A stretch of 64,000 nucleotides of DNA from Rostratula benghalensis (Eukaryota; Chordata; Aves; Charadriiformes; Rostratulidae): positions 7,764,493-7,828,492 of the forward strand of contig VXAI01000020.1 of NCBI GenBank assembly GCA_013399305.1, written 5' to 3'. Below are positions 1 to 14,383 of the stretch, piece after piece; the stretch's first letter is position 1; every line of letters starts with the position of its first letter. Position numbers and translations under genes: made by a program. Under the pieces are notes generated by a model, which was not told where the DNA came from, did not search any database, and saw nothing but the letters and a program-made list of their open reading frames with translations.

Positions 1-1458
1 ATTTTGTGGCATGTAAAGGTAGTTGGGAGAAGATTAAGTGAAGAATGAAGGAAAGAAGATGGACAAAAAGGACGTGGCAGGAAAGAAAGGGTGAGAGGAG
101 AAAAATGGTATGACATGAAACTGTAACAGAAGTTACAGAAGGCTGCAGAAAACAGCTAATGGGAAGAGTGCAAAACATTGATTTCTCAATTTTAGCTTTT
201 TTTTCCCCCCTTTTTGTTTTTGACTACACAAATCTCTATGGCTATTTCTGCAGCTGTTTCTGCTAGCACTAACGGCAAGGTATTTTCTGCTTTCAGCTAT
301 TCTTGTATAATGCCCTGTAGATTGAAGCACAGGTAGACCCTAGTGTCTGCATCACGGAGGAAGCATCATTAGTACGTTTTGGAAAGGTTCTGGGAAGCAA
401 GAGTGGCTAAAGAAAGAAAAAAGATACTGAAGGCAAATCCTTTGAGTGAGGAATGCTGATAGTGAGAGGGGTAGGCTTGGGCTCCTCCAGGCATATCTAT
501 TTGTGTGAAATTCTGGGTGTTTTCAGGTGCCTCACTTCTAAGAGAGATTCACTTCTGACAGGAATGGTGGCCACTGAGTAAAAGGGAGCAGCAAGAGCAG
601 GACTCGAAGGTTAAAGGCAATCCAGAAGCTGAGAGCAGCCACAGCACAGAATGAGCAGTGCCCTCATTGCCAGGGCACAGTCCAGTAGCACCTGAGCTGG
701 ATGAGGTTACAGCAACGGATCATCTAACAGTCCAGGGGGCATGAGCAAAAAGCAAGGCAACAAGCCAGATCTCAGGTGAATCCAGGAAATCTGATCAACA
801 ACGCAGGGACAGACATGGTAGGTCCACCTACAGCATAGGGCAATCTGAGGCTAAATAGATCTTCTGGGGAAGGGTTTGTGAGTGAAGGTCCCAGGTGGGG
901 TTCATCAGAGCCACTACAGCCTCTTGGCACACTCAGCCCTGATACTGAGTTTGTCAAGCCCAGATGGAGCTCTTTCATGACATAACTTGTCAGGCCAAAC
1001 TGCAGTGAATACATGAGTGCAGGGTATAATAACCAGATTAAGAATGTACCGATTAGTCATGTTTAAGGTGTGCATGCTAAAAAACTTCTTATGGTTTCAG
1101 ACACCCTTAGGTGGGCATTATGCCTTCTGTGCAAATTATGTGGTGAACTGTTGTAATAAGAAATAGATTTGTGATCATTCTTGCTTGTTTTATTTGGCCT
1201 AATGCATATATCTTAACGTGCAAGACAAGGACCAGTAAGCAGACCATTGCTTGTGTTAACCTTGAGTATATGCTGATGGCCAATATTTGTCACCTAGCAC
1301 GTGTTAGTAATAGTGGAAAATCTTATTAAAGCCAACTTATTCTTGTGTGCAACTAAAGGACTTCATGTTTTGTACTTTATAAGGTCTGAATAAGTGCCTA
1401 AGTCTCCTCTCTTTAAGTCATGTGAAAGATGTTTGCATCAGGATGCAATTACTAACCC

Positions 1459-1483
1459 AATTACTAACTTTGAGTTAGTAATT
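1459..1483. repeat. Perfect inverted repeat, 10-bp stem with 5-nt loop
   Basis: AATTACTAAC at 1459-1468 is followed by TTTGA and then its exact reverse complement GTTAGTAATT at 1474-1483. Partial direct copies of the same word flank it (AATTACTAACCC from 1447, and TACTAACCCA at 1487-1496). The cluster therefore looks like a local duplication with inversion. No function is evident. Confidence 0.8.
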
Positions 1484-4400
1484 TTCTACTAACCCAAAGA
1501 AATACAAGCTCTAAATAATCAAATATTTGGCAATAAACCAATTATAAATCTCCATAGGAGTTGAATGACTTCAATTGTTTTACTCAGTCTATTTTCTAAT
1601 TTTTCATACAATTACACAAAAAGAAAAAAATTCCAATGAAGAAAACCCAGGTATGGGAGGAGACAGTTTGATTGGGTTGTTACAGTGTGAAAATTATTCT
1701 GCTAAATTGTGCAACTTCTCATGTGAAATATCAGCCTGAAAGCAATGGGACTACATGCAAGGGTGAGGGTATATCCACACTGCATTTCTTCTTGCTTGTG
1801 TGTTGAGCCCTTTACTGGCAAGAAAGTCTTCAGTGGACTCTCAGAGAGAAAAGTGTAAATATGTTCTGTCAACATTACGCTATATGTTACAGCAATGGCA
1901 GAATCTGCTCCTGGAACAATTAAAATTTCTGTGTATTTTAAAGAAAAAGAATGGAATTGTTCTATTTTATATGCTAATTTTGCCTCTGCATGACTTAGCA
2001 CCCAGCTGCTGAAGCAGGCAAAAATGCAAGGATAATACGAATCTTTTTTTCCTACCCCCAAGGAATGGACTGTATTTAACTGAGTTGCTGTGGTTTTTTG
2101 CCTTGTCTGGGGTACAATCAATCAGAATCTGCATTTGTGAACATATTTTACAGTGGATAGGCAACCATGTATTAATATTAGAGAATGTCCAGTTATATTT
2201 CTAGCAGCTTTCCCTTCTTTAAAGTCTGTATCTAGCTAATTTGTAGGCGTTTGAGTGCTTCTCATAGCCATTTCCTATTGAAAAATTAGAACTCAAAGCA
2301 CACTCCAGAACACAGGTAAATCTATCTGTGTCAGACAAATAGGCATATTTAGATTGTGCCAATATCTGCTTAGATCAATTAATAAAGTTTACACTTAAAT
2401 CTGACTTTTGGCTTCTAAGTGGTTGGTAACTGCAGAGCCCTAATGATTTAACACTCTTGTTCTCTAAAAAGGAGGCTTATGATGCAGAATGGGAAATGAA
2501 GCTCAAGAACTTTGCTTTCTACAAGGAAGGAACTTACTTTTTTCTCAATGAGTTTTAATTTACCCAAATAAAGACACTTTGCATATAATAGCAAACCGAA
2601 CCCCTAAGGAACACAAAGTCAATGATTAAGACCTATGAGCAAAATAGCACCCAAATAGTCTCAAGTAGGGCAGTAGAAGCCACTAGAAACTACCCAGCAT
2701 ATAAATAAAATGTAACTGAAACGGATATGACAGATTAAATTATTTGGTATCCAACTGGGTTTGTGGGATTTCTTCATATATGCCTATATTAAGGGTAAAT
2801 TTACACAGCCATATTAAAAATAGATTTACAAACCCAAAAAACCCCAACAGAATTACGGCCATTTAATCATACTCCACTTTGTACACATCTTTTAACATTA
2901 AAAAAAAATAATCCATGAAGGCTATTGCATAACTTTTCATATATTTTATGGTAGGCATCTACCTTCCAAAAGTTGCCAGAATCTTTAGAGGAATATTTAG
3001 GAATAGTAACTAAAAAAGAATTGCAGTAATTTCCTGAATCTCAGCTGTGAAGAGGAGAGGTTAGAAGCATCTTATTTGCTGGAATAATTCACCAGAAACA
3101 TATTTTAGAAAGCCACAATGAAAGTTGCATCACAGACATCTAAGAGCTGTTCTGAGTAATTTTACAAATGGCACACTTTCTTGCATTCTAAATTAGGATT
3201 TTTTCTTGTCTGTTATGTCACAGAAACAGCTTTAAATGTCATTCAATCCAACTTTATCCCAGATCCTTATAAATTTCTGTGAAATTTCTTGCTTAGAACT
3301 TTCAGGCACTTTAGACCTTGACTGTCAGGGGAGCCTCAATTCCTTGTGTAATGTGAGCATGCTGCTGTTGCAATTTCATTCAGCCAAGTGACCCTGAGGC
3401 TGTTTTTCATGACCTTTCATTTGGTACTATCTTTACTGTCACTGACATTAACAAAGTCAATGTATTACCTTTCTTTATTCTGACTTTCTACCCTGCAGCC
3501 AGGAAGGACCACTACAGAAGAAAACAGTAGCTCTTATTCTGGTGATTAAATGTAAGAGCAATCTTACGGAGCCTTAATTTAATTCATTTACTGACCCCCT
3601 TCAAACATTAGAATTAATATATTTTATCGCAAGCTGATTATTTTTTCTGCAACAGAAACAAAGTAAGTATATGTTTGTAGTGTTTGTGTGGCTTTTTAAA
3701 ACTAATTTAGCTCTTGCAGAAGAGCGACACGTAGCAATCAGAACTTGGGAATCAAACCACAATTGGATACTGAGTTCAGACTGTAATAAAGTACTTGATT
3801 TGTGACTCAGAGCTGCAGGGGACTGTAGTGTCTGAAGACATTTATAGTTAGAGGATTAAATGTGCTCTTTATTTCACAGAAAAGACATGAAAACACGGAA
3901 AGGTAGAGACTCGGTGTCTGAATAATGCCTATTGCCCTCTTAGTGAGACTCGATGCAAACCTTTCAGCGTGCTAGGATGGAAATCTGATCTGCTATAACC
4001 AATTTACAAAATTTCAAACCAACTTGCTCAATACCTGCATTGTATCTGAAGCCATAAAAACTTGTCAAATATAAATATAATTTTAAAAAATTAAATTAGC
4101 TCTGGTAATCTTCTTCCTTGATGGTTATTATTTAAGCACCCTATAAATATTCTTAGGGTTATTCTTGCACATTTTTTTTTCCCCCAAGTAACACCCAAAG
4201 GTACTGTAAAGGTCAGTAATATCCAAAATCTTGTCATGATATGGATTTATTACTGCATCTCACTTGTGTAGCAGAGTGCTCCTTTTTAGTAGATCAGATA
4301 GCTTCTGACCTTCTGATATTGATGTAGTAATTTTTCTGCTGATAACTCTTCTGATTTTTCAGAAACACAGTCCTTGTTTAGCGCAGAGGAAGGAGGAGGT

Positions 4401-6115
4401 ATGTTGCACTACTCCTAGTTATTACTAATTTTCAGTGGAACCTTGGATCTGTTTTAAAATAAGATTAATATTTAACATACAAGATCTTTGGAAAACCTTA
4501 TTTATGTCAGCCCTGTATTGAAGAAAGTTTATTAAAAAGCTGTGGAGAAGGTTGTGTTTAGTCAGCATCCTACTGTTCTCATTCCATCTGGGATGTTGAC
4601 ACCAGAGAGTTTGATTTATTTAGTTTATTTTTAGATTATTTTTCTTCACAGTGTAATTATTAGAGCAGTATTGTACTGCCAACAAAACCCAAAAGCTCCC
4701 AGACCCTAAACACGATAAAATGGCTGAGAAGAACCTAAACTAAACTGGTGATAAGAATTTGATGGGGATTCTTCCTCCGTCAAGCAAGCTCTGTTTCTCT
4801 ATAAGAACTTGGGTCTTCCAATCAATTCATAAAAGTAAACACCTTTATCCATAGAGAAAATAAAGGACTATGGCATTCATTACTTCTGCCTGCTCTTGTT
4901 ATATTTAATACCAAAGACTTTAATGGAAGTTGAAGGATAATTTTAAATACAATTAAATAACAGTGAATTAATGATACTTTTCATTCCCAGACCTTTTCAA
5001 TGTAAAGATAATTATCTTCGTCGATCTCTGTAGAATAGGCATGTATCATCATCCTTGTTTTCTAGAGAGTACAATGAAGAACAGCAAGGTTAAATTAATT
5101 TCTCAGAACTAGAAAAAAATCTGGAAAACCAAGGGTAGTGCTCTAATTTCTTGTCATCTGTTCTGTTTTCACAAGATCAACGTTTATTAAGTTGTCATCT
5201 GAAGCACCTTTGAACAGGTTATACCCGTGAAGAATTTAAATGAGAGACTTTTCATTTAGGAGATGAATTATCAAGGTGGGATATAAAAAGCATTGCACTG
5301 CAGATGAGTTTTATCAGGTACACACAGTTCAAAGACCCTGTCATGGTGCTTTGTTGGATGCAAATTTCTCATGGACTTTCCTTCTGTGACTGGAGCGCTC
5401 ACCAAAACAAAACCAAAAATATCACTATACAGGAGAAACAGCCAGCTTACAGTACTGCTGGGTTCCTCTAAGCAGAACAACTCTGATAGCTTTTGTACCA
5501 ACTCTTACATCTTTACAAGGAAAGTGATCTGTAATTCCTGTCATGCAGGGGCAGAGCTCTTAGCTTTTCTTTGGATCCTCTCTTTTTTTTTTTTTCCTTT
5601 TTTTAAATTTTTTGATAGATCTTACCAGATCTCGAGACTTCAAGGCGAAAACACTAGAAGTAAAACAGTCTCCTTGCAAAATTATGTGGTAGATATCCAG
5701 TTTAGGCAGCTATAAAGGAAAAATCAGAATCAACAAAGTCAGTTTTCTCCATGAAAAAAACCACCTTTAATGTTAAACTGTATAGGCAGTATACCAAGTG
5801 AGGTTCTTGAAGTGAGTAAAAAATTACAACCCTGACATTTCTTGTTAGGTTTGTCTTTAGGGGAATGACATTTGGATGAGTTCAAAAGCTGTTTTCATGA
5901 GTTTCTGCAAATTTCTTCTGCAGCAAAATTTAGCTACTTTCACCAGGCATCACTGCCAGTTGCCAGGAAAGTGTCAGAATTCTTCTCAGTAAATCTGTTT
6001 CTACAAATTTGTCCCAGGTAGAAAAAACATTTTTGCAAAGAAAATGAGTTTTCTGACTAAAGAGGGAAAAAAATAATCTAGTGATTTTAAAAGAGAACCC
6101 TAAAAAACCTTCTTT

Positions 6116-6116
6116 N
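6116..6116. other. Ambiguous base (n) in the assembly
   Basis: A single n interrupts an AT-rich stretch (tcttt-n-tatc). It marks an unresolved base in the assembly, not a biological feature. Confidence 0.95.
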
Positions 6117-9100
6117 TATCTTTATAAATTTTTAAGACCATTATTTGCATTCTTGAAGGAAGTTCTACTGCTTAGTGTTCTAATCATTAGTAAAAAATCC
6201 TGCTTTGCAACCTCCAAAATATTTTTGTGATAGGTGAGGATGAAAAGGTTGCTACACTCTATGAGAGCGCATTTTTTCTGTATTAAATGTTTGTCTCTAA
6301 TATTTTCATTGTTTATTTTGCATTTCATAGATTAGCGAGCTCTGTGGTTGGTGCTTAAATAAGTCAGTACAGTTGCATCTCACACCTTGTTAACAGTTGT
6401 GCAAATTAATTTAGTCCTTGTTGAATGCCACTAATGAGGCACACTGCTGATGGGTGGACCCCAGCTTACTGTGGTGTAATAAACCAGAGCTGCCTCCAAT
6501 CACAGCCTCGTACACTGGATCCCCAAAGTGGTGACACTAAGGAGTATTCTGAAAAAAACCCAATAGAGTAATTTTGATAGGACTTGAAAATAAAATCTTA
6601 CTGCACCTCTAACAGTGGGGTTCATTCTGAGAAACTCATTCATGGTACTTCAATTTTAGGACTGTAAACAAGGAATGCCTTACTGACAGTGGCTCCAGAT
6701 ACCTTACAGTTTAGTTACCAGACCCCATGCCTGACTTGTCAGAGCTCTTTCTTAGCCCTCTGTTGTTAGAATGCCTGGTTCTGGACAGAGAGGAGTACCC
6801 AGTGCTTCCCCAAACCTCTAGACTCTGCTTGAAAGGTCTCCAAGACTCAACCTGAGGTTCAAACCAAATACCACATTCTTAGTACATAAAGGAATTGTGA
6901 TCCTGTGTTTGCATCTCTTCATTGAATAAAGCACTCTTGGGTGGTTTCGGGAAAGAGTTTTTGTAAGAGGCTTCAGAGACAGCTTGGTAGAGAAGAGGAA
7001 AAGAATTGCAAACTTAGACATTGCTTGGTAAGCGTGTATTTTCTAAGAACACATTCTGATCACAAAAATATGACACTTCTTGATTAGAATTTGTCACTTT
7101 TAACATAATAGACCCGAGTCCAAATTCCGTTGCAAAGCCTCTGTTGGTGGACTGACTTCTATCAGAATCTATATGTTATTTTCCTGCAAACTTAGGAAGC
7201 AATATTTCCATTTGGAGTGAGCATGGAAGCCCTAACACAGAACTTGCAGTTCAAGAGCTAGTTAAGCTTCTAAATCCACTGCTCCAGGGCCTTAGTGAAG
7301 GTCAGTCAAGATCTGTGTCTGTAAGGCACACTATAATGCGTCAGAGATGGTAAGGAGAAATATGTAGACATTTCTGTTCATTTAGAAAAGGATTGTGTCT
7401 GCAAGCATAATGTCATTAGTTTTCCTTCTTAGAGGTTTCCAAAGTAGAGAAATGTCAAAAGGCAAAACCCAAAGGGAACCATTCTATTATGATTTCTTTT
7501 ATATTTAAAGATAGTGTTCAGAAGAGGCAATACACTTGTTAAAAGGGTAGGTGTTTTAATCTGAAGTGAAAAATGTAAGGCATTCTGTAAAAGACTTGAA
7601 AACAAATTCATCATTTCACACATTAGGCTATCTAGAGATGAGATTTTGGCACAGCATTTGAGGATAAATGGCATGTCTGTTTGATCAAAGAAGTTTTTGG
7701 AGATTAGCTGAATATTAAATATGCAAATATACTTGCCTCTAACAGGTATGTAATTGGCAAGAATGATCAAAGTCTCCTTTCAAATCTCTAGACAGATACT
7801 AGATATGCATTTTCCAGTGTTAAGATTTTTACTTTTTTTTTTTCTTCCCCTTTTTACAAGAGCCTCCTCATCTGCTCTTCTTGGGGAGAAAAATCACACT
7901 AGTAAAGAAGACTTCTTTTGAAAGGTTGAAAGAGGAACATTTGTTGTGATACATTGATCCTTTGGAAGCAGCTGATAGTGGCAAAGCCCACTCCATCACT
8001 CAGGAGTCTGACAGCCCTGGCAACAGGCTGGCCAAACTGCATGAATCTGGATTTTTCATGGCTTACATCCCTGTGCTAGCAGCTGTTATCATACTATTAG
8101 CCTTCTGTAGTCCTCATGTAACCTCTTGAAACTTATATTGGCTTCATGCTCTGTGACTACTTGCCAAATATTTAAAAAAAGAATCATCGTCACCTCTCTT
8201 TTTCTTTTCACTATCCACCTGGGGGAGAAATAGCTTGATTAGTTTGGGTGATGATAGGAAGCTGGAGGAAATCCAGTCATGATTTTTCAGTCTGAAAGGT
8301 TTATTTCCTTTCATTTCATTCATTTCCATTCAGCTGAAGGTAATGAGGTTGTGCAGGTCTGATTTCCAAGGGCACAATTTTGAAATGATGGGTTTTGCTT
8401 AGGTACACTATAGCTTTAAATTGGTGATTTTGATGAAGTTGCATAAACTGGAGTATAATGCAGTTTCTTCCCCCAGAGATATGGTGGCTCAGCAACAAAG
8501 ACATGCAGTGATTATTTTTTCCCCCTCTCCCCGTTAAAGCACGCAAGAACAGATCTGCTGAGTAGGAAGTGCTATTTTTACATAATCACTTTTCAAACCA
8601 GAGGCTCACTGTAGACATTTTGAGGAGACCAAACTAAGCATTCTAGCAGTCACTTCATCTCCAGCTGCAAAACTGCATATGGGAAGATGTAGCGTAGGTC
8701 ATTTAAGAATTTAATAGTCTCTTCTTTTTCTGTTCAGCTGTCAGCTAGCTGAAGTATTTTCCAATAAGTGTTCTTGACATTTCTGGGGTTAACTATCCAG
8801 AAATTCCTTGCTTGCATACAAACAGCTTATGATTGCCAAAAAGAGATTTTTGAATTGTAGGTGTCTAAAAAATAATGTAAATGTGATTATTGTGTTTTGA
8901 AAATTCTTTTTAACTTACTGGGATGCATTACTATAACATCTGATCATTTAATTTATTCTTGCAATCAGCCCTTGGAGATAGAGAAATGTTATTATCCTCA
9001 TTATTCAGATGAGAAGTGTTTGCTTAAAGCCGTCCAGGACCTCCATAAAAGAAAAAGGAGCTAAAAGCATCTTTCATATATCTCCCTGAGTTGTTCAAAT

Positions 9101-10979
9101 GCTCACAAAGTAGCAAACATGATTAAAGTGCTTGTTTACAAGTTGATGCAGAGGCATCTCTCCCTTGATCATTCCAGTGACTCCTGTCCTCTCACCTCTT
9201 CTTTAGACTCCCTCCAGCTGCTGCCATTGCCCTGTAGTTCCTAATGTTGGCAGGAGTAGTAACATCAGCATATATTATTCCATGTAGGTCAGGCTAAATT
9301 TCTCTTTTGTCCAGGCTTTGTTATAACCTGGGATGACACGTAACAACTCCTTTCTATCAATTGTCTATCAAAAAGAAAAAAAAAACAAAACCAGGCAGCC
9401 TTTCCCTACCCCATTCATAAATCATAGATCTAATAGCAATGTGATAACAATAACTATTCAAAACATTTGTTGAAAGCCAGCCTTTTTGCTAGAGAGGATA
9501 ATTTTTCAGTAGGTTTATTACTGCTTACAGATATGGATGAAAATTTCCTATGTACATACTTAGTCTTTCTTTGTAATTTCTGCAGAAGTTTTTAGTTCAG
9601 AAGCTGTCATGAGGCAAGTTAACCTCTTTGCACGCCAACTGCATTGCACTGTGTTTGTGATACGCAGTTGACTTTAAAAAAAAAGTGTCAAAAAAAGCAG
9701 TAGGCAATGTAAGGTATTTGTAAGGCTTCCTGCCACCTCTTCCTTTCATCATGAAGCCCAAATGTGGCGGGTTTTTTTTTCACCCAGATAGCAGTTTCCT
9801 TGACTTTTTTAGCTCCAATTTCAGAGTACCTTCATAATGTTTTACAGCAGCATAAGCACAGGACTGCAGGGCCCCTGTCCAGAAGCGGGCTTTGGGCTGC
9901 ATTCTCGTTCACTGAATTACAGGCTTTGTGGATGGAACTCGCTAAACATCAGTCTGCTTAAATTCAAAGCCCTTTTTCATTTGCCCTACAGAGTTTTACA
10001 TCTCAAATACTGCCCATATGAACCTTAGAGTTGAAAATAATGTTGCTCCATAGCTTTTGTGAATATATATTTTACCTGTTAGGACAACCCTTTTTGAGAC
10101 CAATTGGCCGTTGCTTCCTACCACAGTCCTTCTTGTTTATAGAGCAGCCTAGATGATGCTGAAAGTTAAGATCATTTTAGGTTTAGCTGGACAAAGACTT
10201 TTTTATCTTCAACCAATGAAGTGTTTTGTTGAGTTCTGAAAGAAGCAGAAGGAAAACATACTCAAAGCGTCAGTGTGTCAGTTGTGTAGATGTCTCTGGG
10301 TGTTTATCCTTTCATTGGAAGGACACTTTGCCTTTGGTTTACTGAAGCAGAAGGAAATAGTATTTTAAGTTTAGGACTGGACCTGTACTTCCAAATGTTG
10401 GATTTCCCATATGCACATTATTATAAGCTATTCATTTGCTGTGCTGGTGTGCAAGTAAGGAAGCAAAACAGCACTGGATGAACAGGCAAGTGAGGGTGTC
10501 CTACCCAGTAATGGTATTCTGTAAATCACCTTGAAAATTACCCAATGGAGTTGTGGTATCCAAGCAATAGACTTAAGTCACTGCATTTCCTTGTCTTGTA
10601 AAGAAACAAATAATGATTATGTTGTTTGCACACTAAGATCTAAAGTTACACACTCATCTACAAATTTGAAGAGCTGGAATGCTTTGTATAATAAAAAGAT
10701 AATTGGCTGCTATAGTCTTTGCATCCTTGTATAAAAAGAAGTGTTCCACCGAATAAATTACTTTTCATTCATTGATAACTTACCTACATTTTAGATTTTT
10801 CTTTTCTTACATAACAAAATTCCATCAACAAGTGTGATGATAATTAAGTATTTTTCTAGAAAGAAATTTATTCTTTCACATAGTTTATTCAGTAAGCTTT
10901 GTTTTTAATGTGTTTCAGAAATACAGATGTTTCCAATTTTTTTCTGCTAGGTTGACTCAATACATTACTCTCAACTTTT

Positions 10980-10995
10980 TTGTTGTTGTTGTTGT
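10980..10995. repeat. (TTG)n microsatellite
   Basis: About five TTG units stand next to a short T run. It is a simple repeat in intergenic DNA. Confidence 0.85.
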
Positions 10996-11158
10996 TTTAA
11001 TGTACATTCTAGAAAATTATTAGAATGATACAGTGAAGAAGTGTATATTAAATCATCTGGTAGCATTGAATTATGCATTGATGCATTAGTATGTGAGCTC
11101 TGGTGTTGCATTGCTTTCCCTAAAGACCTTATGTCTACCTGAAGAGCAGAAAAAGAAC

Positions 11159-11184
11159 AGTATTACAGAGAAGTATTACAGAGA
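11159..11184. repeat. 13-bp perfect tandem duplication
   Basis: The unit AGTATTACAGAGA occurs twice, end to end and without mismatch (11159-11171 and 11172-11184). The identity suggests a recent slippage or duplication event. Confidence 0.85.
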
Positions 11185-12609
11185 ACTACAGATGTAGTGT
11201 TGTATCATACAACTACAGCAGGGTCGAAGAATGTGAGATAACTTGTTTTCAGATCTCAAGACAGTGAAGTTGTTTTCATGTGTGAAATCAATGGATCGTT
11301 ACAAGTGCTGCTAAAACCCTCAGATTTTGATAAAACGTAAGCACAAACATTAAGCTAATTGCAATGAAAAGCTGCACAGAACATGACAAATGATCTTTGC
11401 TTTGTGTTTTCCTCAGTCATTGTTTTTCAGTTCTAGTGACCGCATTCATTTTGGTTGAATTATAGAAAATTACAATTAATCAATATACATTTAGGGGAAA
11501 TCAGTAAGAATTTATAGGCTGTCTAGATGTTAAGCAATTTGAGATGGAAAAAAAAAAGCTTCAGGATCCTTGTACAAAAGTTCAGACTCGTAAAATGGAA
11601 GCAAGGTTTTAAATTTTTTTTTCTAACATTTTTTTATGCTCCCAGCTGTGCCATATTTCTATAACTAATGATATCTGAAAGGATAGCTTCTCTGCTGATG
11701 GAATTCAGTATTACTTCATGCTGAAAAAGCAAAATCCATATCAACACGTGACTCGCTAAGTAGAAAAAGGCTGCAGTAGGAGAAATGAAAACAAAAGCTA
11801 TGCAATAAATAGGTTAAAAATAAACATGCCCATCTCAGATTCATGTCCCCAGATTCAACTGTTTAAAAAGAAAAATATTTTTTCAGTTCTAATAATTTAG
11901 TTTCATCCTTTGTTTACAAGTGAGAACTAATTTACGGTTTTTCCCAGTAAAAGAGCTACTGGATTGAATATGTGATTGAGAAATATCTTATAGACCCTGT
12001 CCTTGGGATATTCCGTTTGTATTAAGCTTTGGAGTAGTTATATAAAGTGTCCAATATCCTAGAAGGCTACAGGAAGAATTTCTCCTTTCAAATTTTTTAA
12101 CAAGCTGTACTTTTCTTGAGGCACGTAATGCCCTCTGCTGGTGCACAGCTTTTATGTCAAGTTATTAGAAGTACTGGAAAAAGAGGGAATTAACAGTTGG
12201 GAATGCATCCTTTCTTCACTTTCCTAGATTTATATTTCAGTGACTGATCTATTCTAGCTATGTACAGTTTTGATAGTTCATTTGGCAAGCGGTTAAGGTT
12301 TTATTCAGAGCTGCTTCAAAGAGGTACAAAGCTCCTTTAGCCCTGCCACGACCGAGCTGTACTGCCCTTGGAAGAGGTAAAACTCCTGCCAGTGTTGCAA
12401 CAGAATTAAAGTCAAGTTGGAGCCTGAACTGCACTGTCACAGAGCTAGAAAGAAATCACATATCTTGTTCAGAATGTAGGCCTGTGTATCAGAATTGCAT
12501 AAAGAGGGCTAGATTACAAAGAAAGGCATCAGTGGCTGATCTCTAGCATGTTTTCAAAGCTCATTTCAACCTGGACCCTAGCAGCTGAAGAGTTCCATTG
12601 ATGCCTGTC

Positions 12610-12650
12610 ATAATAATAACAATAACAACAACAACAATAATAAATAATTA
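12610..12650. repeat. Mixed AAT/AAC trinucleotide repeat
   Basis: A run of interspersed TAA, ACA and AAT triplets grades into an AATAATTATTATT palindromic segment. It is a simple A-rich microsatellite. Confidence 0.85.
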
Positions 12651-13685
12651 TTATTTAAACCTTATTAATGCTTTGTGTAGTCATATACATTTTCCTAAAA
12701 ACTGCTGTGAATCTATATCCATTTTTTTAGCATAGCTACTGGAACGAGACAGTGGAAATATTCTACTTTACCCCAACAGATGTACACATGGGAAGAAAAG
12801 AGTTCCCTAGCTAGTGTCTTGTGGATGTTTTCATTTTTGTAGGAGAGGAGATGAAAAGACGATTGAAAAGATGATGAATGGAGAACGGCCATAGGCAACT
12901 TCTGCTCCCCTGCTCCAATCCCATCTACCTGATGTTGTCTTTCTTTGAAAATCAGTAAATAGGGGTAGTAAAGAAAGATATATATGAAGTTGTAATTGGG
13001 TATGAACTTGAAGCTGCAAGTAAAGACACTGTCTCTGGCCATTTGTGATGTTCCACAGAACAATTCTGTGTTCCAAGATGAGAGTTTGTACACTCTGTCC
13101 ACATAAAAAGGACAACAGATACATTGATAATTTTTTTGACCCAAGTTTTTAAAAAAATATTATTTATATATAGCTTTTAAGTCTACTGGCTTTCTAACAA
13201 ATCACTTTCCTGTGTCAAAGGCCATCAGTCTTAAAGCTTACTAAACTTTACACCCAAGACAAGACACAAACTTTTAGTAAGACATAGAAAGAAAAAGGGG
13301 AAAAAAGCCTATAGCAGTTATTACTTAAAGGATTCCAGCAGGAGAGAAAGAAGAGATAATACATAAGGATTTTTGGAAATTGAGATATTTTGGTTTGTTC
13401 CACTCCAGTTGTATTCAAATACTACTGCTGCTGAAAGGTGTTGGGATTATCCAACATAAACTGATCTAGACATTAAAGAAATTTTTGCCTTTGGTTAGAT
13501 TGTTAGTGACAGTGTTGTGGGTTGCAAAGGGCTGATTGTGCAATCAGGCAAGCAACAATAATTCAGAAAGTTCATTTTAACATGATGGAGCTGACTGGAG
13601 GCTCATTATGAATACCAGCTCCATATAAAGAAAGGCAGAATGGAAATTATTTCAGTATCCCCAGCTGCTTTTATTCCTGGAGGTG

Positions 13686-13707
13686 ACACACACACACACA
13701 CACACAC
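13686..13707. repeat. (AC)11 dinucleotide microsatellite
   Basis: Eleven uninterrupted AC units. Such a tract is likely to be length-polymorphic in a population. Confidence 0.95.
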
Positions 13708-14347
13708 AAAGTGAAAATAAAAAATGAATAAATATTTTTTGCTTATAGAGGGTCAAAATTGTTTAATCCACACCCAATTTTTTGGAAGATGATCAAGAAT
13801 CCCCTGATTTCCAGTTACTTAAACTTTTACATCCCTTTGACTGAAAATCATTTTATACATTCAAAAAACATTATTTTAGGTCACGACTGTCCTGTTAACC
13901 GTACCCTGCTCATGTCTTTAAGATCTCTCAAATAAATTCCATGTTAACATGAGATGTGCTCATTAGCCAAGAATATGACCCAGTTTTAAGTTTCTGACTG
14001 TACTTCAGTACTTCAGTCTTTAAAAGTCTTAAGGCAGCTCTATGCTGCAATATTTAGTGTAAGATACCTTGCCCTGCACAGCACACCTTCAGGTATGACA
14101 ACCAGTTTTGGATTTTGGAGGGCACACATTCATTCCAACAGCTCTGAACTGAGTGAAAACTGCATAGCCATATAAGATGAAGACAAGACTGATAACAGTA
14201 TACCATTATACCATTTCAGAGCCAATGCAAGTAAGTTCTCACCACCCTCAAGCTGCCACTACATGTGGCAACAGAATTCTGTTATTTGAGGCCAGCACTG
14301 TAACATTGGACTATGCTTTCTTCCTACTGGAAGCATGTGTTGGTTTT

Positions 14348-14383
14348 GTAAACATCAAGTGTGATGTAAACATTAAGTGCAAT
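14348..14383. repeat. 18-bp imperfect tandem duplication
   Basis: Two adjacent 18-bp units (14348-14365 and 14366-14383) differ at three positions. They share the core GTAAACAT-AAGTG. No function is evident. Confidence 0.75.

Noticed and set aside
1702..2121. 139-codon frame on the minus strand
   Set aside because: AT-rich chance frame with overlapping frames on the other strand, no domain and no splice context.
12713..13144. 143-codon frame on the minus strand beginning MGQKNYQCICC
   Set aside because: Cys-rich start but no repeating zinc-finger or other spacing. It overlaps a second frame of similar length and has no supporting exon signals.
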